Shown piece by piece: positions 24,120 to 35,105 of a stretch of DNA of 64,000 nt. Source of the stretch: Chaetomium olivaceum (taxonomy: Eukaryota > Ascomycota > Sordariomycetes > Sordariales > Chaetomiaceae); NCBI GenBank assembly GCA_039881045.1, contig JAYWVB010000042.1, forward strand, positions 248,001 to 312,000. Reading direction: 5' to 3'. Each line of letters opens with the position of its first letter. The stretch's first letter is position 1. A program made the position numbers and the translations under genes. The notes beneath the pieces were generated by a model. That model did not search any database. It saw nothing but the letters and a program-made list of their open reading frames with translations, and was not told the DNA's origin.

Positions 24120-27100
24120 TCGATCGACTTTTTTGAAAGGGGGGGGGATGAAACGGGACTAGGCAGGGTTAAAAATGGAGCTGGGATTTGAGGGACTGAC
24201 GATGGATGGATGAAATGGGGGTTGGGTATCCTAAACAACTAGGATGGACCGGCGTACAAAATCGGTGTAACGGAGATTTTCTGTGTGCCTTACGGCTTCG
24301 ATGTCATGTCATGGTGGCGCAAAACCTGGGTTCGGTATGTGTTTGGGATGTGCGTGGTTAAGTTTTCTTGACAGTAGGGCAAAATATAAGCCGATGTGTT
24401 ACATACCACGGTGGTTTACCCCCCGTTACCACGGTTTGGTTTGCTACGTGCCGTTGCCAACTTAGATTCAGTATTATTCCCCGCGTTGGGATGTTTGGAG
24501 AGGATGTGAATATGGAACTAGGCTGGTCAAACAACGACACGTTATAAAATCCTCGTAAATTCTGTTTCATGAGCACGTTTTCGTGAGTTAGTGAGGCTTC
24601 ATCCTCGCCGTCGCCAGACTTAGGCCGGGTTATTGAAGATGTTTGACCAAGAGCAATCAATAACGCTCGTTGTTCAACCCGTGACGCTCGGCCAGCATAG
24701 GTATGTATATATACTGGGTGACGGGCTGAAATCATTCAACCTACCGCTGCCAGCCTTCAGTATCTCCAGCATACACCTGAAGGGAGGCATTATATAGGGC
24801 CGGAAGATAGCCGAAAGGGCCACCTTGCTTGGGTGAGTATACTAGTTCGATGACTGGAGTAAACCCACCTCTTGACGACACTGTGCTATTTATCTCTCCT
24901 CTGTCGTTTCATTCGCGGTTAGGCCTCACACAAGAAGGTGAGCAGAGATAGCATTGAAAGTAGGCAATAGAATCAATGATTCCAGAAGGCTACATTTTTT
25001 CTCCTTGCTCTTCTCCCTTCCCCCCCCCCCCTTCTCCACTCATATATGCCCTTTTCAAAACGTCCAGCCACAGGCAACAAGCAAATGGTATGCACATACA
25101 AACAAGGCTGAACTACAACTACAACCAACAGCCCAGGCTACACGCTACCTCGGCTCAGATAGGATAGTACGGGTATAAACGGCGGCCGGCCGGCCGGGCT
25201 AGAGTGGGTTGGGCATGGTTGGTTGGCCGTCGCGTTACACAACCACAGTCGTTCTACCACTATGTCCCACGTTATTATGTGCGGCACTTTTGCCGCTCCG
25301 CGTCACGCTCCATTCCATTCTCTCCTAGTCTAGACCCACAGTTAGTGTGTGTGTGTGTGTGTGTGTGTGTATGGCTGGCGGTTTATTTGACCTGATATGG
25401 GAACAAAACGCACCGTCCTTGCGATGGGGTTTTCAGAGTGTGCGAGCTGGGTAAGCGGCGTGGGGATGTCATGTCCCATGCTGTACCACGACAGGGAGAG
25501 AGACGGGCAAAAGATTGAGAGAGGGTGGGGGGTTGGAAGGGGGGATCGAAAGATTTTGCCAGAGAGAGATGGGTTTTCCCGAAACCGGTGGCGGTGAGGA
25601 TGTGGTCTCCGAATGCTGTGTAACGAGTCACTCATGTAGGGACAGACTTCCACCACCAGCCGGAGCGAAGGACGTTCTGGTCTATCACCCACACCGCCGG
25701 CGATTATTACCGGATCCAATTGATTCCACATTGAGCGAAGGCTTGAACATGCGGGCATATGCTTTTCTGCAGGTGTCGAAAGTTGAAATTTGCATCCAGA
25801 ATGGGGTGGTGAGGATGTATGTACGCCCCCCCAACGACTGTTTGCCGAAACAGGTGATAAGAAGAGTCCATAGATAACCAAGCAAAGCAAGATGCACTCG
25901 ACAAGGTCCGCGGACGAGCACCGGCCGTGCCCACGTACCACGAGGCCCAGACAAACAAACAATAATGGCCCGAATATGTCTTGTTCCACGGCATACGCAG
26001 ACCTCTCAAAAGAATACAGCATGGGGGAATATCCGCCGACGCCCATTGACGGTGTGGTAGCAGTAGCACCAATCTATGTACAATCGCCATCAAAGGGGCT
26101 TGCCTGCCGTTACACAGCGTGAACAGGCTCTCTCCCACGCAAGAACCGTGCACGCTTGAAGACCGATCGAGAAAAGAAATCCCCCCAAGGGATATCCCAT
26201 CCCCATGCAGGCAGGGTACGAACCCATGGTCTGCCGCTACCCACACCACACGCCATCCCGCACAGTTTTGCGTGAGCCAGACTACACCGATGGCACCTCG
26301 CGGTGGGGGTGGTCTGCGATCGACCCCAACGTTCTCGCTGTCGTCGGGGCCAGGGGAGACTCTAAATAGACAAGGCTCCTCGGTTCCATACAACAAGGAA
26401 AACCGGAACTCGGAGAGCCACCCCGCGACAACCAAGAGACCGCACTCGGCGGGCCTACCGGTCTCAGTAGCCCTGCAGCAGCCAGCCAGCCAGTGCCGCC
26501 CCCATGCAGCGAGACACCCGCAAAACTGAGAACCCGTGCGGTGTGGGCACATGGATATCGTGGACTGTGCATACGCAGATGTGACCACAAATGCATGGTT
26601 GGCTTGATGATGAGAGATATCACTACCGAATCGGGATGTTGCAGGTGCAAAGCCGTGCGGGATCGGACGCAGGTTGGATCCTTCTAGTCTGACTGCATGT
26701 GGGAAAGGGTTGTTGGGCGGCAGTTTGCTGTGCCGCCGGGGAAGGGGGGAAGGGGGAGAGGGGGTCAGGTGGGCGCGTGAGCGTGGGAGACGTCCTTGTC
26801 ATGTCAGCAGTATAAATGGATTGGACGTGGTTGGATGAGAAAGGGTGGAGAAGTGGGAGAGTGTGGTTTCGCAGTATCCCGTATTTCGGAAGAGGCAACC
26901 TTCTCTAGTCGAGGAATACACGGCGCTGCGAGCTTGGCTTGTGTCAGCATATGAAGTGTTGACTGACGGTGACCACAGAGCCGGTGGTTACACAGCCCGA
27001 AAATGGCCCCCGTACACTTGTTTGGCCCGGTGTCAGCCGAGGGTCAGGGCCGAGAACCCGGCGCCGAGGCGGCCGTCGATCAATGGCAGAGAGGTTGATT

Positions 27101-28211
27101 TTAGTATCGGCCCGTGTCATATCGCATGGTTCGAAGAAACGGGACCCCAATCCTGGAACGCCATGAATCACCATGGTCGGTCAGTGTGGTTCTGAAAAGG
27201 TTCGGGTATGGGATTTCGAACCATGTAGCGGAAATGGCGGATGACAATCTTAGATTTCCACGGCCTTCGGAAAATGACCTCAGGAACCCAGGTATGACTG
27301 GATAAAAGTCTCTGACGTTTTTTCGGTTGCTCGGGCGGGAGGTGCCGAGGAGGGCTCTACCCAATAGGCCCCTTCAGGCTTCTGCAAAGAGCCGAATATA
27401 CAAGGCATTGATTAATGGTCCGTTTGGCCCGGGTGTCTTGGACGGATCCAGAAGGGCTTCACCACCTGAGGGCCAATGGCCTGGATGTTGAGGGCACAGA
27501 GGCCGTGGGTACTTGGTTCGCCGCTGGCTCCATCGTCAGTGGGCGGATGAAAGTCCTTCGAGGCGGCAATGGCGGGATTCGTTCGTACAACGATGCCATT
27601 GTTAGGGGCCCGTGGCATAAACGGCCGGGCCATGTGGCTAACACTAGGCTGGACATAGACGTATGTTTCACACAGGAGCCAAGAAGCTCCATAACGACGA
27701 TTGGCAACGGGGCCTGACCGCCCAGGTGCTCTCCACAGTCACCAGAATTCGATGAGTACGTGGTTACTTCTTTCATTGTGTTTTGTTGGTCAAAATTGAA
27801 GCCTGGCGGAGTCTCGGACACCGAACGACTAATGCCGTCAGGATGGCCGCGCCGCAAGCCGACCCCGTGCCACTCCATTTTATATCCTCGCTTTTTTTTT
27901 TTTTTTGAAAAGACAGACATTGGCAGGTTATAGACATCTGCTTGTGTAACCGGTTGTAGCCTGTTCCACCAAAAACTAGGGATTGTTTGTTAGGTGTGAC
28001 CGTCGGCTCCCGTGCCCTCGCGGGCCGTGGCTCGGCACGGTAGTTGGTGATCCGTTGGACGCCGATGAAGTTAGTTGACGTTTCCAGATTTGCCATTTCC
28101 ACTTTTAATGCAGACTGCCTTGAGTTGACCCGAGCCAAGCGATCCGACTACGGGTGATGTCCTCACATTATTTCGTCCCTAACCGTGCCGAAAGCGCGAC
28201 ATGACGTGACT
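24120..28211. other. 4.1 kb convergent intergenic stretch
   Basis: It lies between the 3' ends of tsc2 and the GNAT gene. It contains a (GT)13 microsatellite at 25345-25370, a C-tract near 25021, and a GGCCGGCC-type run near 25180-25197. A 293-codon minus frame at 25707-26588 is Cys/Trp-rich with no family resemblance, and I do not accept it as a gene. No tRNA or transposase is seen. Confidence 0.5.
25345..25370. repeat. (GT)13 microsatellite
   Basis: Thirteen uninterrupted GT units in intergenic DNA. Confidence 0.95.
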
Positions 28212-29898
28212 TTAGACATCTTGCCACACGTCCCTGTATCTCGCCCATTTTTGGAAGCCTAATATCGGGTTAGTGGCGTCCAAGTACTGATTACGTTTGG
28301 GGAGTACTCGCCCATGGATTGGAATCCTTCGTCTCCTCCTGCGACCGCGTCAATGAGTAGCTTGTTCATCCCTTGATTTGCGAGGAGACGAATGCAGCTG
28401 TCGAGAAGCCTAATCATGACGGCATCTCTCTTGTTTGAAGTATTCGGCACATCATCTAAGGAGCGCCCGTTAGTTGGCAGTCTAAGATTTCGGGGGGGGG
28501 GGGTGGTGGTGCAAACGGGCTGGCATACCGCTGACACAAACACACGTGACACCCCCGACGTCGTCGGCGATGGTACTGGCCCACGGAAGATCATCCGCCG
28601 CGGGGCTCCCGGTATTCTTGACATAAGTTAATGCGACCGCGATGATGGCGCCCCCTTCGAGCCCCAGAACAATATCCTGGATGTTCATTGTGTTGGCGAG
28701 CTTCGCGTATTGGTCGTACCAGCCCATGGTGTCTTTTTTCAATGACTCCTTCTCCACAAAGTCCAGCACCATGTCAAACTCTGCGAATTCGCAGGGGCGG
28801 AAGGTGAGATGGGATAACATTAGGCCAGTTGTTGGCCAATCCTTAAACTTGAGAAACCAGTCGCACACTGCCTGCCCAGAGCCCGGGTCTGAGGAGAGCG
28901 GCCTGATCGGCCACCCGCGGTTCCGAAACCAGTCCTCACAAGGTGAGTCAACCGGGAGACCGTAGAGGACGAGGAAAGGTGCTCCCAAGTTGGAGGCGGC
29001 AAACCCCGCGTATCTTGGTAAGCTGGCGCCGAGCGTGGTTGTGCAGACTCAAGCCGATCCCCTGTTGGCGATATGACGGGTGGACAAGAAGGGCTGCCAG
29101 GGAGCCGAGCAGACGCTCACCACCACTGTCAGCATAGGTCGTATAGGTCGCACAGAAACCCAGGATTTGCGCAGTGCCAGGTTTACGGACGACGTAATGC
29201 ATCGCATAACCGTCTCGGCGAAGTAATGACTGGAACCGATAACGGTCGAGGTGGAAGGTCTCCGGAAAACACTGACACCACAGATTTAGAATATCAGATA
29301 GCTCGCGGTCCCCATCCCATACTTCGACGGACCAGGCTTTTGGTGGCACGGCCATGGTCTGTACCTTCGGTGCCCTTGGGCTGGGCTTTCTTGATTTGAA
29401 AAGGACATCGGCAGCGGCTTCCAAGTCTGGCGGCGCGAAGCTGGGCACCTCTACTATGGTAGGGAAGGACTTTTCGAGAGGGCCCAGTTCTTGCACGTCG
29501 CAGCAAGTTAGGATGATTTGAGGTCGGGTCTCGCAGAGGGCTCTGGTGATTTCGGCCAGAGCCACTTGCGACGGCTGTCCGTGGCGCGGAGGGCCCGAGA
29601 TGACGAAAATCACAGCGGCGGCTAGTCTGATGTGCACTACGTGAGTGCCTGTAATCCCGTTGCGTGGTAGGTACGGGACGTGGCGGACCCATGGGTGATG
29701 CTTGGCCAGGGCCTTCCCAAGGGGTTCGAAGGGGTCGCTGGGGGGGTTATTGGGGTCACTGGCTGACGGATTCAGCTCTGGCGCGATCCCGGGTGTTAGT
29801 AGCAGTATGATGTCGCCTTCCTTGAGGTGATCTGAAAGCGGGATGCAAGACTGAGAGTCTTGGAGGCACACCACTCCTCGCCTTCTTGTGAGCTCCAT
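28212..29898 (-). CDS. tandem GNAT acetyltransferase with a GH3 C-terminal-like region, GH3 barrel not found
   Basis: Exons 28529-29898, 28312-28425 and 28212-28258 give about 509 residues. Residues 1-170 resemble the C-terminal alpha/beta part of GH3 beta-N-acetylglucosaminidases (GDIILLLTP; then FPTIVEVPSFAPPDLEAAADVLF, the usual GH3 ending). Two GNAT units follow, the first with the acetyl-CoA loop RQQGIGLSLHNHA. Fungi have full GH3-GNAT fusion enzymes of about 900 residues; here no GH3 TIM barrel is visible upstream to 32 kb, so this is probably a shortened relative lacking glycosidase catalysis. A possible extra upstream exon with a GTAAGT donor sits at 30047-30051, so the 5' end is uncertain. 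The frame shifts by one base at AAA 28975-28977 (TTT should be TT on the coding strand, giving GSTFLVLYGLP). The last intron starts with GC. The substrate is unknown. Confidence 0.7.
28259..28311 (-). other. GC-AG intron in the GNAT gene
   Basis: The 53-nt intron begins GCGAGT and ends ATTAG, with a perfect CTAAC branch site 8 nt before the acceptor. Splicing gives FQSMGFQKWARYRDVW and a stop. Without splicing the protein ends in an unrelated tail (EYSPNVISTW). Confidence 0.8.
28975..28977 (-). other. one-base insertion (frameshift) in the GNAT gene
   Basis: Coding-strand TTT needs to be TT. The frames before (VCRLQLGSTF) and after (LVLYGLPVDSP) then join, and exon 1 ends in the phase needed by the next intron. 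Confidence 0.7.
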
Positions 29899-32236
29899 GA
29901 TTAAGGCGGTAGTTGCGTAGGGAGAGAGACAATATATCTTTTACACCAGCTTTCGTGGTATGAATCTCAGAGAAATACACAAGGCATGAGGGGATCTGGT
30001 TCGTCTGGTCAGTGAGGGCCGAGGTGATCAAGGGTCGCTCCGCCCACTTACAGGCGCCCCTTGGTGGAGCGAATTGTGACTTGAGAAGCAGTCCAAATCA
30101 TGCGGTGCTGCACACACCGTTTGAGTGGCACCGTCTGAGTGGCGACCGAGATACGAGACGCAAGTGGTCAGTCAGGCTTTCCAGCCCCGACCGAGTACCC
30201 CCGGAGCAAAACACAACAACTGCAGCGTAACAAGAACCAAGTGGCCGGAACCTTGCTGGTGTTTATGGCTGCCGAGCTCAGCTCCCATGGGCCTAACGGA
30301 GAGCGATCTGATGCAGCTTAGCAAAGGTGGTTGCGGAAGGATTCGATGGCCCCTTCCAGGAGATCCGGGCCGGGGACCAATAGGAGCGGCAGGGGAGCTG
30401 GGGTACACCAGAACCAGAAAGCAGCCGTGCCGGACAGCGGGAGGAGAGGGACGTCGAGAGCAATAATGCACCCCAAGGCAGGTTACCATTCCCTCTGGTG
30501 CGGATGGCGGTTGTTTCTCATTTACCCCGACCCAGGCTCTTTTAGACGCGGGTGGTGGAATGGTAACGGGAACCGCAGGAACAATGGGTAGGGTACAAGT
30601 AAGCATTGCTATCCCGGCTCGGTCAGGCTTCCGTAAGCCAATGCCGGGGCCTCTGCCGTGCCCTCGAGATGCCGCACTTGTGAGATAAAAGGAGAGGGTT
30701 CGAGGCTTGCAGGCGGCCAGGTAAAATGCGTGTTGCAGCAACGTGCTTTGGAGCAAGGCAGCGGTTACGGTTCGACCTGGGCGTCTCATAGAAGGGGGCA
30801 AGGCACGAGGATTTGGGCAACCCATGAAAGGTGCTGCCTTGACTGCCGGTGCCATTGGCTCGCGGGGACCAGGCTATAGTCGTGGGTGTGTGCCTGAAAA
30901 AAGAACTTGGGTGGTACAAGAGGAGCGCGCGGATATTGTGTTAGGGTGCACAATGCCGCCCAGACACCACTCAGTCGTCCCGATCACGACAAACCAGGCG
31001 GTTGTTGAAGTTGGCAAGATCGCCTTGGTTGCCGTGGTTAAAGTCAGAGGAATCTTGGAAATGGCGCGCCACTCGCCCGATTCCCGGAGCGACACGCATG
31101 GGACACGGTATGAGTGTTGTCGCAGCCGACGTTGAATCATGACCAAACGGGGCGGCCGCAGATGGGAGTGGTAACACAAACAAAACTCGTTCGCTTCGAG
31201 TCTTGGTTGAAGGCGAAAGCGATGCCACGTTGTGGCCACGACAGCGTGCTTCGTGGGACAATGCATTAAAGGTTTGGTATCCGTACGTCATTCGTCATCT
31301 TGAGAGTACAGAATGACTTGATAGTCCGAGTATTGCGGCTCTCGAGGCTGACATTGTCCGATTGTTGTGTCGCCAAAGTTGATGCTCTCAGCAGCAGTAG
31401 GAGGGCGGCGTTGAACAGACGGCACGTGCGCCCGAGGTGGTACTGTGTAAGCCCTAGGGCTGAGTTTGTTGCGGAAAGCAACAGGGGAAAGAAGGCAATC
31501 GTGGACACAAAAGAGGTTAGGTTAAAGTATGGTTACATGTCAGGAACTGGGATTGCTATGGTGGTGTTCATTTTAAGGCCCAGGAACGGGGCACAGGCGG
31601 TGAAAACGAGAGAAGGATGGGAAAGGGAAGAAGGAAATCCGCCGGTGGTCGCTGCCTGCCTTATCCAGTGCCTGCCGCAGTTTGGAATTTTAGAAAAGCA
31701 CGCACACCTTTCCATGAATCGGGCAGTCACGGAACATAACGCGAATGGGCCATTTCTAGCCGATTTTGGATTACTCTTCAAATGTAGAAAAATATAAGCG
31801 AGAAGCGAAAGATTTAACTACCTTACGTATGTAGGAGCAGGAACGGGAGACGACCACACTGGAGGTACGAATACTGTGTACTTCGTACATGTACCGGTAA
31901 CGAAACGTTAGTGCCGAATGAAGGTTTACGATGAAAGTCATTGAACCAATAATATCTTGGATACTGACAAAAAAAACCCACACCTTGGCATATTATCCGT
32001 ATTCTATGGCTTAATAAATTACACATCCGGCATCACGTCCCATTCAGTGAGGAAAGATTACAAGCGTCGCGTCCCACTCATTGTCACAAGACGCGTTCGC
32101 TCAAGTTGGGAATTACACGGAATTCATTCTGAACCTAGGGAACTCCAAACCGTGAGAGATGGAGGTATGATTGTGATGAAAGGTTTAGCGCGTTGGATCA
32201 ATTGCAGATCCGAGCTCACTACTAGAAATAATCACA
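29899..32236. other. divergent intergenic region between the GNAT gene and CENP-I
   Basis: No supported gene. I looked for a GH3 catalytic barrel on the minus strand, which would complete the adjacent gene, and did not find it. A GTACTTCGTAC motif lies at 31878-31888. Promoters of both neighbours must be here. Confidence 0.5.
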
Positions 32237-34777
32237 ATGCCGTCTGCGGGCGGTGACGACCTCAGCGGCCTCATTGGGGATCTCGAAGAGGGTAAGCATA
32301 TGTTCTTAACTTGGCCCCCCAAAAAGATGAAAATAAGAAATGAAAGAAAAAAAAAACCCAAGACCAGAAAGAGGAAAAAGCACAGGTTTGCTGACATTCA
32401 AGCAGCCTCAAAAGTGCCAGCAAAGCGCCGGGGGACAAGCATCAAGTCGACGGTCGAGAGCACGGCCTCGCTCCTCTACGATAGGGGGGCCCTACCCGAC
32501 GAACTCGTCCGTCTTGTTGACCTGTTGACCGTCCGCAACCATCTCGACCAGGCCAGCCTCGGTGCTATTGTCCGGAATCTGTACCCGTCGGGGAAGGTTG
32601 GCGATGAGGTCGTCCTGCGTTGTGTCGGGGCGCTGGGACATGGCCAACTCAAACCCTCCCTGCCGCTCCAGGCCCTGTTACTCCGATGGCTTGTGATGGT
32701 TTATCACTTACTTGAGAACCCGACCATCCTGTCGCAATCTTACGGCGTTTTGTTCAACTTGCTGGACACCGCTGCCATCAGGTAAGACCCTGTTAACCTG
32801 TCAGCAAGATAGCGCTTACCATTCCGACAGGCCCCAGCTGTGCCATGTTCTTGCCCTGGTAACGAGGCGGAAGCATGTGAGGCCCTTTCGGATACAGGGA
32901 ATGTAAGTGAAGTGCAGGCGTCGGAAGGATTGCCGAGTTGACGACGCTGACTCCAAGCCCACTGCAGACTCAACTTATCCCGCCAGACGGGAGGCGACCA
33001 CAACTTGACCGGCCTGTTGCGAGTATTCAAGAATTACTACCCGGAAATCATTGTGGGAGACATCACAAAGGGGCGAGCCGCATCCTTCAAAGTACCTCCC
33101 CTTTCCGTATACCTCCAACCGCGCCCACTGCTGACGCATAGCAGCACCCTGACGCGCAATGGCGGGCGAAGCTCGACGAGATCCAGCACCAACAGTCGGA
33201 GCGCCAAGTCGAGGGGGTATCAGGAATGGTTTCGCTGTAAACCATCTGTTTGGCCGGCGGTTGCAAGGGGGCAAAGCCCTGCTTCCAGCGGTCCATACAA
33301 TGCACGCCCAAGAGGTAGGACCTGTCCGTCGTCTGGCCGGAGAACTGCCCGTGGTCTAACTGTTTCAGAGCTCTGTTACTCTGGAGGAGATTGACAACGC
33401 CGAATCCTTTGTCAAGAAGCTCGAAAAGATTGAGCTGCCCACCCAGCTTGTTGCTGTGCTGGCGGATCCGCTTCTCCAGAAGTTCTTGCTCCTACGTCCA
33501 AACGCCGAAGCGTCAGCCCGCATCAGCAACTGGTTGATGGCATGTTTGGGCGATGTTGCCAGCGGTGATGCCGACTCGGAAATCCTCCTCGACATGGTCG
33601 ATATGATTCACGATTATGCGGTTGCCACCAAGGTTTGTGCAGTCACCCAGGCCAGTTGTCTTTAGCCAACTCTAACTCCGTGACAGGCACTGCCTCCCAT
33701 ACTTCTTACTTTTTTTGTACAGTTTCTGAGCATCTGGAACGGTGTGGATAAACGGGATATTGTCTTGGAGTCTCTCAGCTTTATCCCCATGATGGAGTCC
33801 GAGGGTATATGTTCCCACCATCGCCTTCGAGATACTCAAGCTAACGCATAAGCAGAACTCAACAAACTCCTACAGGCTCTGGAGCATGCCATACTGGACA
33901 ACACACCAGCTGCTCAAGTATCGCTTTTAACGTTTTACACCCTACTCCTCCAACGGTGGACCATCACCCTGGAAGCTACAAAGCACACTGCTTCTCTCCC
34001 CGTACCTACGGTGGCCCCTCTCATCGTCCGCGTCAACGACCTCGCCCTCACGCTAACCCAAACCTCACCAACCGTCAGCACCTACCTCCACATCCTCGAC
34101 TTCTACGAAGCCGCCAAGACGCTCTACTCCAACACGAAGCTCCTCCCTTACATCGAAATCGTCAACCCACCCCCTTTACTCGTCTACGTCCTCTACTTCA
34201 GCCCCTCCCTCACCGTCGTATCCCGCCTATGCGGCATCCTCGCCACGTACAAGCGCGCGTGGGAGATGGTCATGACGCCCGGGGGCGCGGGGAAGCGGCA
34301 GGTGACGGGCCTCGAGACGGGCCAGATCCGGGCGTTCAACGGCTTCCTGATGGACATCTGCAACTGCCTGTGGCGCGGCCGCGCCTTCTCGACCACCGAC
34401 GCCAACGCCCAGGGCTGCCGCCTCCCCGAGCCCGTGCAGGTCGCGCTTAGGGCGTATGTCCACGCCGCGGACTCGGACCTGTCGCTCGAGACGGCGTTTG
34501 GGCTCGCGCACTCGCCGCTGCTGTGTTTGTTGTCGGATTCGTACGTCAGGCAGCTGGAGGAGGACGAGATGGAGGATCTTCGCGCGCGACACGCGGGACC
34601 GGTGACGCAGCGGTCGTTGGGCAGCTCGCTAAGAGAGGGGGGTTGAATCTGTCGTGGCAGGCGTATAGGTCGGGCGTGCTAGCGTACCTGGAAGCCAAGG
34701 GGTTTCCGGGCATTGCGGAGCTGATACGCAGCACGATGAAGAATGTCGGGAGGCCGGAGGGCACGGCAACGAGGTAG
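32237..34777 (+). CDS. mis6: inner-kinetochore protein CENP-I / Mis6 / Ctf3
   Basis: A Mis6/CENP-I family protein of the constitutive centromere-associated network, needed for CENP-A chromatin and kinetochore assembly. Eight exons fit: 32237-32291, 32403-32781, 32831-32902, 32968-33091, 33145-33314, 33369-33632, 33723-33804, 33856-34777, about 689 residues. Typical segments are LVMVYHLLENP, then TRRKHVRPFRIQGILNLSRQ, TGLLRVFKNYYPEIIVGDI and SVTLEEIDNAESFVKKLEKI. The family's C-terminal LSWQAYRSGVLAYLEAKG is also present. Two one-base deletions in G runs break the frame, at 33212-33216 (exon 5) and 34619-34621 (exon 8). With one G restored at each place every exon phase matches and the stop at 34775-34777 is in frame. 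Intron 1 (111 nt) is stop-free and a multiple of three. Confidence 0.9.
32292..32402 (+). other. stop-free 111-nt first intron of CENP-I
   Basis: It has a GTAAGC donor, a CTGAC branch and a CAAG acceptor. It is divisible by three and has no stop in the gene's frame. Retention would insert 37 residues containing a dense Lys/Arg block (RKKKPKTRKRKKHR-like) resembling a nuclear localisation signal. Confidence 0.65.
33212..33216 (+). other. one-base deletion (frameshift) in CENP-I exon 5
   Basis: Exon 5 is 170 nt where 171 is required. One more G in this GGGGG run joins ...ERQVEG to GIRNGFAVNHLFGRRLQ and on to the exon's donor. Confidence 0.75.
34619..34621 (+). other. one-base deletion (frameshift) in CENP-I exon 8
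   Basis: One more G in GGG joins GPVTQRSLG to QLAKRGGLNLSWQAYRSG. The uncorrected frame stops at about 34646. Confidence 0.75.
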
Positions 34778-35105
34778 GGGTTCAGTTATGGAGATACCCG
34801 GATGATGATGATGAATGGACAATCATGTTGATATGGACTGTCTACTAGTTGATGTTTAGTGCCGCAAAATGCTTTTCCTTTAGAAGAAAACTCCATGCCG
34901 TGCCGTAAACCCATGTTAAATGCCGCCGGGTATCATGTTAAACCTTGATTCCTTCCAAGTTGACCCATTGAACCACCTTCATCCATATTGAACCGTCCAC
35001 TTCGATGTTGAACCGTCCTCATCCATTTTGAACACCCTCACATCCATGTTAAATCATCATCGCCTCCCCCAGCGCGCACCACCAAACCAACCGCCAACTT
35101 GCATC
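34778..35105. repeat. short convergent spacer with a degenerate minisatellite
   Basis: Between the 3' ends of CENP-I and CAF16. From about 34908 to 35054 the sequence repeats an imperfect unit of the type CATCCATNTTGAACCGTCC, with related CATGTTAAA words, at least four copies. It contains no gene. Confidence 0.6.

Noticed and set aside
25707..26588. 293-codon minus-strand frame
   Set aside because: Cys/Trp/His-rich composition with no domain; overlapping open frames on both strands and no splice context, so a chance ORF.
29756..30031. Missing GH3 part upstream of the GNAT gene
   Set aside because: The frame (…VYFSEIHTTKAGVKD…) shows no GH3 barrel motif and is out of frame with the ATG at 29898; noted only as a possible 5' exon region.
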